A program made the position numbers and the translations under genes. Shown here one piece after another: positions 56,348 through 64,000 of a stretch of DNA of 64,000 bases (positions are counted from its first letter, which is position 1; each line of letters opens with the position of its first letter). The DNA comes from Pyrrhosoma nymphula (lineage: Eukaryota > Arthropoda > Insecta > Odonata > Coenagrionidae): positions 48,753,985 through 48,817,984 of the forward strand of contig OY754335.1 of NCBI GenBank assembly GCA_963573305.1. The letters run 5' to 3'. The notes under the pieces are model-generated. The model was given only the letters and a program-made list of their open reading frames with translations, did no database searches and was not told the origin of the DNA.

Positions 56348-57133
56348 CCCTATTGCTGTGCACAATGATTATGTGCCATGATGAAATTAAATAAATAAAA
56401 ACTTGGTTCTGTCCACTGAACTTTTTATTGTACTATGCGTTTCAATGTTTAAACGTCACTCTCAAGTACAATGTCTGTTTCGAAATCTGTCAGACTTCGT
56501 GTACCATTTGAGGACATGGGTAGGGGAAGGTTCTGGGAGGAAGTAAGTGTTTTAATAATGAGTGGGGTAGCTGGAATGGCTCTAGGGGAGGAGGGAGGCT
56601 ATGGGGGAATGGTATTGAAAATCTCCCATTGCTTGTGAGTGTTGAGGTGACGTCCCTTATCTCAGGGGTGAAATGGTGGCCAATGCTGAGAAGGTGTTTG
56701 ATTTCCTTGATGAGGAAGCACTTCTTGTGTTCTTCTGCACATATCCTGAAGTTCCTGTCTGTTTTCAATTGCTACCACTGATTTTTCCAAATGGATATTG
56801 TACCTTACAATGATGCTTGGGCATTGAAATGCATATTACAATATAACATTCAGTGGACAGAACTAAATTTTTATTTATTTAATTTGATAATGCTGTTCCA
56901 CCACATCTTGCCAGCCATTGTTGAATACATATGTATGTATCATAATGCTTTCTATTCACATTGCTCATCTTACCACATATTCCATTTGATTGTTGGCACA
57001 TTTAACTGTGCAGTGTAAGATAAACCTTTGTATATCAATCACGGGATGGATAATATTCCTTGGGTCAGTGTGTAACAATATTTTTTTTAATGGGTGGTAT
57101 TTCTAAAACCTCATGTGCAGTGCAGTGAAAGGG
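56348..57133. mobile_element. piggyBac-like MITE, enlarged by an inner insertion
   Basis: TTAA at 56344-56347 precedes CCCTATTGCTGTGCAC. The right end is the complement of CCCTTTCACTGCACTGCAC, followed by TTGA, one change from TTAA. The interior is mostly the inverted-repeat unit at 56390-56882. Confidence 0.5.
56390..56882. repeat. Inverted repeat unit with two hammerhead-like ends
   Basis: Arms of about 85 bp (56390-56472 and 56796-56882) share AATAAATAAAAA and GTTCTGTCCACTGAA. On the minus strand the left arm reads CTTGAGAGTGACGTTTAAAC then ATTGAAACGCATAGTAC. On the plus strand the right arm reads AATGATGCTTGGGCATTGAA then ATGCATATTACA. Both follow a worn hammerhead plan with a GAAAC-type box. 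The enclosed minus-strand frame (56490-56768) has no recognisable domain. Confidence 0.5.
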
Positions 57134-57849
57134 TTGATGAATCTATCTTAAATGATAAGAGCATCCATCGCTACTGCTCATAGTTTTTGTATTACCAGTC
57201 TTCAGTTTATGAATAGGATCATTCTTTCTGGCATCAAGCTTTAACTTATTAAAAACTGCAAATAATGGAGTGTTAATTGTAACACTGATCTATTTTTCTG
57301 TTCTATTCTCACCCATACATTTAACTTTTTTTCTTTGGCATTCTCCGTCTTCAACATTTTGTATCACTGTTTAATTTCTACTTTTTCTCACTTTTTCAAC
57401 TTTCATTTGGATATTTTTTTGCAATTTTTCATTGCTTTTTTCATTTCCCAATGACACTTTTCATTCTTATCTGGCAACATATGCTCAACTGATAGTCACT
57501 TTCACCACTTAAGTATTTTCCTGAGCGTGGGTAAGAAATACTATTCATCAGTGGAAAGGGGAATGTATATGGTAAACTCTGTATCCTAGCTCTTGTCTAC
57601 TGCATTAACAAAGTGAATTATTTTTTCTTTGATTCTTAATAAGGATAATATAACTTCATCTTGAAAATTGTGAATAAAATAGCTTATGAAATAGACTAAT
57701 CAGTCAATTTTGTAGGTAAAAGTATGACTTAGTTTAAAAGTAATTTTTCTTTACTAGCTAAAATTATGGAATTAAAACATTATTGTACGTATTTATACTT
57801 CTCTGAAAACTTTTGGATTTATCATAGCATTTTTTTCTGTCATTTTTAG
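57134..57849. other. Intron 9, last part, no feature seen
   Basis: T-rich intron leading into the exon 10 acceptor. Confidence 0.5.
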
Positions 57850-57995
57850 GCCCCCAGTGGAAGCCATTAGCACTGCACCTTGTGTCGACTTAAGGCATGC
57901 CTGCCCCGTAACTACAGTTGCACCAACTACATTATCTTCCACGTCTAACTTCCCCAGCAGGCAAACGCCAGCAGATTCTCTAAATTTGCATCTGG
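57850..57995 (+). CDS. RNF111: Arkadia-like gene, coding exon 10
   Basis: Acceptor TCATTTTTAG|G and donor TCTGG|GTAAGC bracket 146 nt, phase 2 to 1. It encodes PPVEAISTAPCVDLRHACPV and TTVAPTTLSSTSNFPSRQTP, ending LNLHLG. Low-complexity Thr/Ser/Pro sequence without a domain. The splice sites are strong and the frame joins exons 9 and 11. Confidence 0.75.
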
Positions 57996-58702
57996 GTAAG
58001 CATGCTAATGCACTTGTGCAGCATTTTTTTCGTAATTTTAGGAGTAATTTTAGTGACCAATCTGGTCAGTTTTCTTGTATTGAATACTTAGAAGGTAGTA
58101 ATTTTTATAGCTCCATTGCTACTATTGTCTGTCTGTTATAATAGTGGAGTTGGCTGTTAATAAATGCCTGACTGACTAATAAATGACTATCAGTGAACAG
58201 CTTTAATGCTGGCTCGGGAAGTGAATGACATGATGGATGCAGATAAAATGATGGCCTTTATTTACGTCATATGGTTGTGACCATAGTTGGGAAAGTTACA
58301 AAAAAATGAACTCATTAAAGTTAAAGTAAATTTATGTAAAAAGTGTCTTTTTGAAGTAAAAAGTTACTTTTCTGAAAAGGTAACTGATTAAAGTTAAAGT
58401 TCCAAAAAGTAACTTTTAAGTTAAAAGTTACTTTTTCAGTTACTTTTAAAAGCTATTTTTGCAATTGGGATAAAATAAGTAAAAACTTCAAATTCAAGAT
58501 AATTTATTTTTCTTTTACTTTATAAGTCATTAAACTTTAGTAACATTCTCATTTAAAAATTTGTATCGGACATCAATCCCGGTCGACAAATTTTTGCGGT
58601 CACTCCACTCAACCCCGCTGGCAATGGGATGTCACGAGTAAGTTATGAGTAAAATGGTGCATTTTACAGATACATTACTTTGAATAATAATAACGGTGTA
58701 TA
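57996..58702. other. Intron 10, first part; worn hAT-like end
   Basis: At about 58283-58460 GTTGGGAAAGTTAC is followed by many AAAGTTAAAGT/AAAAGTTACTTTT repeats, the style of subterminal repeats of some hAT elements. No matching right end was seen. Confidence 0.35.
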
Positions 58703-58880
58703 ACCCTTTTACTGCCAGCCCGTTTCGGGTAGGATGTGCGAAGAATGCCAAGGCTCTCTTAAGGTTTTTAAAGGAAGGCCATTATATTCAGGTATTTAAA
58801 GTGGGGTCGATAAATCGGCTCGTGGCAGTTTTCGCACAACCAACATGGGCCGATATATCGGCCCGCTGGCATTAAAAGGG
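58703..58880. mobile_element. piggyBac-like MITE, 178 bp
   Basis: CCCTTTTACTGCCAGC at the left and GCTGGCATTAAAAGGG at the right are inverted repeats. TTAA follows at 58881-58884 and ATAA precedes. CGGCCCGCTGG/CCAGCCCG motifs lie inside both ends. Confidence 0.7.
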
Positions 58881-58884
58881 TTAA

Positions 58885-59815
58885 TTGCCCAAAGACCAGG
58901 GTACATTTGTCCAATGATATAAGGCATGTCAATCATAAACAGAAGTTACATTAACAATACATATTAAATCAGTCAATTTCATTCAAAACATATATCACAA
59001 ATAGTTTACATCCAATACACAAAATACACATTGAAAATACTTCATCAAGTCCTTCCTTTATGCAGATAAGTATTCCTCCAAAGAATAATAGGACCCTTGT
59101 AGAAGTAACCTTTTTAATTGTATTTTAAAGGTATTATAATTTTTAATATTTTTTTATTTTAGCAGGAAGTTTGTTGTACAGTAGCATCCCCATTACCCTG
59201 GGGCCAGATTTGTTGAGGTTTGTTCTTATATTTGTGTAGTGTATATCGTGTTTGCTTCTCGTGTGGTGGGAGTGGTGGTCACTATTAAGGCGGAACCTGC
59301 CACAATTTGATATTCAACACTGCAATCATTATGTAAATGCAAGGAAGAGGTCGAAGGCTCAGCTCCTTCAATGAACCCATCCCCCTCATTACCTGTCAGA
59401 GGTTTTTTGGTGACCCCCTTTCTCATGTTCAACTATGTACTTAGTATTGATGACACAATGTCGACGAGTAAGGCATTAGTGCCCTCGTGGACATGGTCTT
59501 TGAGTGGTCTCCTGTTTTCTCGGTCATAAACTTTGGGGGTCACTCCCCTCAACCCCACTTGTGTTTGGATGTATTCGTCTGGGCCTATTCATTGCATTCT
59601 TGCACAACTACCCAGCTATATTGCATTCTTAGATACCGTTTTAATTACCGGTGTTAATTGTGGAATTTCGAAGCTTGTTTCTCCTTGTAGCTAATTGAAA
59701 TGTTGGCTTTTAATTGAAAATGTTGCTTTCATGACCAATGCCTCGATAATTTTTTAATTCTGAAAATTGTATTAATCAATGATTTGACTTACTCTTTTTA
59801 CTGAAAACTTTGCAG
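58885..59815. other. Intron 10, last part, no gene
   Basis: The stretch 58920-59550 has the look of an old retroelement tail (minus frame at 59226-59432), but no motif confirms it. Confidence 0.35.
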
Positions 59816-60308
59816 CTGCCAGCATCGTCCGAGGTGCGAGCAGTGCCTACTTAGTGCCCGTCCATTCGATCCAAACCACTCCAGTGCAGCAGCCATCTGT
59901 GTTCCCGACTCCAACGACCACCACTACTGCCACCCCCACGCCAAGAGACCCGGTGACCTATAACCCACTGTTCCTGTACAGCAACCAGCCCGTGTTGACC
60001 CGCATGCCCATCCCAGCGCCCCCCCCTATACACTCGCACCATGCCCACTCCCACCATCCCGTGCACCATGGGCACCACCATCACCATCATCATCACCACC
60101 ACTTCTCCGGGCAGCAGCACTCAAGGCCCGGCGTCCTCCCAAGCTCACGCCCGATCGCCCACACATGTGTCCCACCAGAGAATAGGCAGTCCGTCGTGGT
60201 GGGCCGCATAAATCCCATGCACGAGAGGCTTTGGTACGTGCAACAAAGGATGCTGGAGAGGCAGAGGAGGAGGCTGGATCAGCAGAGATCGGATGGTAGT
60301 GTTCAAAG
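59816..60308 (+). CDS. RNF111: Arkadia-like gene, coding exon 11 (poly-His and Arg-rich helix)
   Basis: Acceptor ACTTTGCAG|CT and donor TTCAAAG|GTGAGA bracket 493 nt, phase 1 to 2. It encodes VRGASSAYLVPVHSIQTTPV, a Thr/Pro tract, TYNPLFLYSNQPVLTRMPIP, a His-rich stretch ending in ten His (919-928), and MHERLWYVQQRMLERQRRRL. Vertebrate RNF111 has a His repeat in its C-terminal half and an HE.M.R...QRRR.-type helix before the RING, which supports the assignment. The GC content is well above the neighbouring intron, as expected for coding sequence. The gene does not end here: the next exon, with leftover AG, and the RING lie past the transposons. Confidence 0.9.
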
Positions 60309-60567
60309 GTGAGATGCTTAGCACCATAGCATACCATTGGGAGTAGTTCACAGGTCAAAATTGTTTTTTTATATGGTATGCATTTGAAAGTTTCTGGCCA
60401 AACTTCATGGAACTGATGTCTCTCAATAAATTGTTACACTTTCTTTTTCCCGAACTAATTTATATCCGACCATATTTTTGACCCAAAATCATATTCAAGA
60501 AAAAATATTTCCTTGAATCAAGGAGGTAAATGAGCAACAACTATATATTCTGCTAAGTTATATATTA
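60309..60567. other. Start of intron 11
   Basis: AT-rich intronic sequence up to the Helitron end. Nothing recognised. Confidence 0.5.
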
Positions 60568-61656
60568 CTAGCTGCTGACGGCTCACTTTGCTCGCCGCAG
60601 GAGCCTTGACCCTATGCTGGCGGCTTCGCCCCCGGACCCCCACCAGAATTTAAAAAAACAGAGTTTTGCGGTTCCTCCCAAGTCAGGTCTAGGTTGGGTA
60701 GGACATTATTTTCTCGCACTCGCTCTAGTATCTGCCCATCCATTGATGCAGCTCAGGTAGGCGTAGGTCTGCGTTCACGTAATTTTCTCTTTCATGAAAA
60801 TCTGCCCAAATTGGTCATGCCCTCAAAATGCCCGGCATGCGTTGCAATGCCTCTTTTTCTTTCTAAGTAGGCACACACATACAAAACAGACCGATTTACT
60901 TGTACAAAATAAATGAAAGACAATGATTTTTTGTGTACTAAATTAAAGTTGAAAACATTTATTCAAGTGCTTTTGGAAATACAATCTTTTTGGTCTTACC
61001 ACGCTCTGCAAAAACATAAATTTTTCGGCTGTCTCACTCGTGAGCATGCAGCCATTGGAAAAGCACCATTTGAATTGACCATATGAAAAGCATGGATTTT
61101 ATCCACACACTTGAAGCGATTGACCTTGTGCCTTGTTGATGGTCATTGAGAAGGCAAGGCTAATGAGAAACTGTAGTCTTTAAATGCTGCAGGCATGAAT
61201 GGCCATTCATGAAATCGCTATTAAATGGATATTCTCGCCTGGTTGCCAAGGAAATTTCTGTTGTTGAGAAGGAAGAAAAATTGATAAATTTAGAGCTAAA
61301 AATGCAATACTTTGCAAAAACAAAGCATATAAAAAAATTAAATGAAATAATTAAATACTGCATTCTTTTATGCGTTCTAAGGTAACAATTTCCATTCAAT
61401 ATCTGGAGTACCAGTAATTTAAAAAAGCATAGGTATAAAGAAACACATACATTGAAGTCAATGCTTTTCTTATGGGAGTAAAAGTTAACATTAATAGGGT
61501 AAAAGCAACCCCAAAAATTGTTTATTTCACAAATCCTTTCTTAGTGCACCTACACCCCACGATAGGGATATATCCTCAAAATTTCACGGCTCTGTCATCA
61601 GTAGTTTGGGCTGTGCATTGATGAATCAGTCAGTCTGTCAGGACATCTTTTATATT
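60568..61656 (-). mobile_element. Helitron 3' portion
   Basis: On the minus strand the element ends CAGCAGCTAG|T at 60568, the canonical CTAG terminus before T, after a short CGGC/GCCG hairpin. Upstream lies the tail of a PIF1-type helicase (60955-61172). At 61540-61650 there is a stretch (GACTGACTGATTCATCAATG...) of a kind common in arthropod Helitrons (from memory). The rest is missing, apparently where a Tigger element begins at 61657. Confidence 0.65.
60955..61172 (-). pseudogene. Helitron Rep/helicase, C-terminal tail
   Basis: The minus strand reads FLISLAFSMTINKAQGQSLQ, the last conserved helicase motif of PIF1/Helitron proteins. After at least one frame change it continues ACSRVRQPKNL and, after another one-base shift, YVFAERGKTKKIVFPKALE followed by a stop. 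The motif order is that of the last 70 residues of Helitron helicases. The frameshifts show it is dead. Confidence 0.75.
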
Positions 61657-63320
61657 CAGTGAAACTTGGATTTTACGGAGGGACCAAAATATGGGCACTG
61701 TAAATCAAGAGTTGGTGTTGAGGAAGAGTATAATTTTTAGGATAAAACTTGCACTTTATTTTTAGCAAACTTAGTCATATACTTAATTTAAGCTCTGATT
61801 TACGGGGATTTATAAAAAAAACAATTTCTTTTTTTATGAAATCACTCATTTTGGGTGAAAAAAATCTTTGATTTTACTTTGTTGCAAACCCTTCTCTAAT
61901 ATTTTATTCACCACTGCCTCTAATGCATTAATGTTTTCAATATGGCCTTCACTAATCTCTGAATGTGCATAACAAAAATTATGCAAATGCCTAAAGGCTT
62001 CTTTAATATCACTACGGGAAGGATGAACTGAAAACTGAAGGACTCTGCACTCACTGTTTCTTCATTTGTAGCTAAGTCTTCATCTATCCCATTGTAGGTA
62101 AGTGATGAAACAGCTGGGTTTATTGGACAAACTTGATTGAAGTGTTCAAGTTCGTTAGCAAATAGATCCTGGAATGATGGAGGACTAGATATGGTCCCCT
62201 CAGCCGTATTGTCTTCTACCTCCCCATAACCTGCTGATCTCCAGCAGTTTTTAGTAGTTTCCTTTGAAACATTGTTCCATGCTCGAGCTATGCTTCTGAC
62301 AGCATGCAGTAGAGTCCAAGGAGCCGCCTCTGAGATGCTTGTGCCGTTATCTAAATGAAATTATATAAAAACGTTTGCATGATCTGCATATTTTAAAGAA
62401 AATAATTTGCCATTGTATTTTATCTTACCTATGTTGCGTATATAATGCTGGAGGAGGTAGCTGCGATACATAATCTTAAAATTTTGTATGATTCCCTTGT
62501 CCAAAGGCTGTGTCTTGCTCATGGTGTTTGGTTCCAAAAATAATAATTTAACATTCTTCAGCTCAAGGCCATCCAATTTATGAACAAGGAGCATTGTCAA
62601 TAATTAGCAGGACATTTCTATTTTCTACGGCACATTTCCGCTCGAGATATAGAACTTGTCGCCGAAAAAGTTCCACCGACATCCATGCATGCTTATTTGC
62701 ATGATACTTTACTGGCAATGTAAAATTTCCGATATTTTTAAAGCATCTCGGCTTAAGAGCTTTTCCAATGACAACAGGTTTCAATTTGTCGCTACCATCT
62801 TGGTTTGTGGTGAGAAGCACTGTCAGGCGCTCCTTGCTTCTTTGAGCTCCATGACATTTCTTTCCTTTGTGATGCATTGTTCTGTCAGGAAGAGCTTTCC
62901 AGAAGTGACCTGTTTCATCCATGTTATATCGATCTCGTGGTGCAAATGATTCAATGATTGAGTCATTAATTTCAAATTTCTGAGGGCCAAATTTCTTTCC
63001 TTCTCTTGCAAAATAGGACCATCAACAGGGAGTTTATTTCGGCGGCAATCACTAAACAAGGCAAACAATGTCTCTTCAAGTTCTGCATACTTTCCTGAGA
63101 ACACATATGATGACTTCGTATGACACGATGAGGAAAATATCTTCTCCTTTGATGCCAAAATTGTTTTTAACGTCGACAATGAAATCCCATTCAACTTGGC
63201 AATTTCTGTTTTGGATTTCTTATTGCGCTCCACGTCATTAATTATTAAATTTTTCTGTTCAATGGAAAGAGTTTTCCGTGTTCTTTTTACTTTAGAAGGT
63301 TCCATTTTTCTGCCTTAGGA
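61657..63320. mobile_element. Tigger-like element, left end and transposase
   Basis: CAGTGAAACTTGGATTTTAC (61657) is a pogo/Tigger-type end and lies inside the Helitron remnant. The minus-strand transposase at 62361-63305 reads towards it. A matching right end was not found before 64000, so the right border is uncertain and given as just past the transposase start. Confidence 0.6.
62361..63305 (-). pseudogene. Tigger/jerky-type transposase, two frameshifts
   Basis: DDE transposase of the pogo/Tigger group. The start codon at 63305 opens MEPSKVKRTRKTLSIEQKNL followed by a helix-turn-helix, KKSKTEIAKLNGISLSTLKT. The acidic ELEETLFALFSDCRRNKLPV region belongs to the second DNA-binding domain. 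A frame change near 62950 leads to YNMDETGHFWKALPDRTMHH (first Asp), then RSKERLTVLLTTNQDGSDKL and NVLLIIDNAPCS (second Asp). A second change near 62590 leads to LLFLEPNTMSKTQPLDKGII, the block before the third acid. Total readable length is about 310 codons, shorter than the usual 450-500, so part of the C-terminus and probably an internal piece are missing. It belongs to a different subfamily from the transposase at 47173-48500. Confidence 0.85.
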
Positions 63321-64000
63321 TTACCAACAATTAATATTGTCCTTTGCCAAATCTACCTCCTCCTTTTGCTTATCAATCAAGATTTGCCAGCAACACAGGT
63401 GTATGAATCTGAGGGCTACCAACTGTTTCGATTATAATTGTTGATATGGGTTTTCAGGCTATAAACTCGAGGCACAAATCAAAAATAATGCAAGCCAATG
63501 AAAATACGAATCAGTTCAGGCACAAAACTATAGTTTTCTCCTCTGTATGCTTTCAATTTGCAAAAATAATTAGTGATCGATAAGTTGCGGCTGCATCTTC
63601 GATCTAGAATAGTCGTCTATCGGTAGATCTGAGCTCTGAGGAGAGTAAAACAAAGAAAGAGCAATGAGTGTTATCACTGTTTATACGGGTCTTTCGTGAT
63701 TACATCTCCGGCAATCATCTGTCTTAATCAAAAGTAGGTACACATGGACGGCGATTGCCGTATCTTGGTGGTTTCGATATCCTGCTACGGCTAATTTGAA
63801 CCTAGAGGGATATTCGCGTATGTAAAGGAAGCTGAATAAATACTGAGGCCGCAGGGGGAAGTAATAATTAGATTCGCGATGTTTTCAGTTTCACACTCAA
63901 CAGCACGACATTGTGTCAACCATTTCTGTATTCATTTTTGCAACTCAGTGAGATGAATGAAGAACATTCCTTCATAATACTCCTGTTAGAATTTTCCAAC
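63321..64000. other. No recognisable gene at the window end
   Basis: No RING-domain exon, transposase or repeat end was recognised. It is presumably still intron 11 of the Arkadia-like gene. Confidence 0.4.

Larger units (their letters stand above)
20809..60308 (+). other. RNF111: Arkadia/RNF111-like E3 ubiquitin ligase gene (3' end outside window)
   Basis: Eleven exons join without a frame break: running phases are 1,1,2,1,1,1,0,2,2,1,2, and all donors are GT and acceptors AG. The 996-residue product is low-complexity, Ser/Thr/Pro-rich and carries, in the order found in vertebrate RNF111, an acidic poly-Ser tract (567-576), an RSHW motif (exon 7), SUMO-interaction motifs IEVISV (657-662), VTLVDL (668-673) and VFVEL (684-688), a His-rich region (905-928) and an Arg-rich helix (968-985). 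Arkadia is a nuclear SUMO-targeted ubiquitin ligase that raises TGF-beta/BMP output by degrading SnoN/Ski and Smad7. Its catalytic RING is C-terminal, and those exons were not found before 64000. Introns reach 8.5 kb and are full of transposons. A 5' untranslated exon upstream is likely. Confidence 0.75.

Noticed and set aside
58283..58460. Complete hAT element
   Set aside because: Only one AAAGTTA-rich end is visible, with no partner and no target duplication, so it is mentioned only as part of an intron.
60061..60110. CAC/CAT repeat read as a microsatellite
   Set aside because: It is in frame in exon 11 and encodes the poly-His tract expected in this protein family, so it is treated as coding.
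59851..60358. Minus-strand frames opposite exon 11
   Set aside because: Antisense shadows of the GC-rich coding exon.
60309..64000. RING-finger exons of the Arkadia-like gene
   Set aside because: Looked for the C-x2-C...C-x-H-x2-H...C-P-x-C pattern and the segment before it on the plus strand; none found, so they are presumed to lie outside the window.

Overview
The window looks like a stretch of animal nuclear DNA, most likely arthropod. It is AT-rich, has GT-AG introns, and is crowded with metazoan transposon families: hAT, Tigger/pogo, piggyBac-like MITEs, non-LTR retrotransposons, a Helitron and tRNA-derived SINEs. Species was not determined. Bacterial features such as operons, ribosome binding sites or CRISPR arrays are absent.

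One host gene could be reconstructed. It lies on the + strand and runs from an ATG at 20809 to beyond 60308, with eleven coding exons whose splice sites and phases all agree: 20809-20980, 23966-24163, 25666-25906, 34428-34933, 39883-40260, 44991-45269, 50570-50793, 51913-52082, 56107-56289, 57850-57995 and 59816-60308. Together they give 2990 nt, about 996 residues. The order of features (poly-Ser acidic stretch, RSHW motif, three SUMO-interaction motifs, poly-His region, Arg-rich helix) fits Arkadia/RNF111, a SUMO-targeted RING E3 ubiquitin ligase of TGF-beta/BMP signalling. The C-terminal RING exons are not seen here and should lie downstream. The last visible exon ends at a good donor in phase 2.

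Layout. 1-3.3 kb: no recognisable gene, possibly upstream or 5' UTR territory. 3.3-5.5 kb: two decayed LINEs in opposite orientation. 6.0-14.85 kb: a nest of DNA transposons, including two elements with very long inverted repeats and a decayed protein of an unassigned transposon family. 15-20.8 kb: hammerhead-ribozyme-like palindromes, a SINE, and a second copy of a hAT-like family. 20.8-60.3 kb: the Arkadia-like gene. Its introns hold a third copy of that hAT-like family with a LINE inside; a 7.2 kb Tigger-like nest; a hAT BED-finger remnant; several Tigger derivatives; two hAT elements with perfect 8-bp target duplications (42491-44929 and 45953-49406); piggyBac-like MITEs; and more hammerhead-like hairpins. 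60.57-63.3 kb: a Helitron 3' end with a PIF1-helicase tail, abutting a Tigger element with a frameshifted transposase. 63.3-64 kb: nothing recognised.

Every transposon gene examined carries stops, frameshifts or truncation. The host gene's reading frame is clean throughout. The most interesting material is the set of hammerhead-like palindromes (best pair at 19490-19670) and the unassigned long-TIR transposons at 6.65-13.33 kb.
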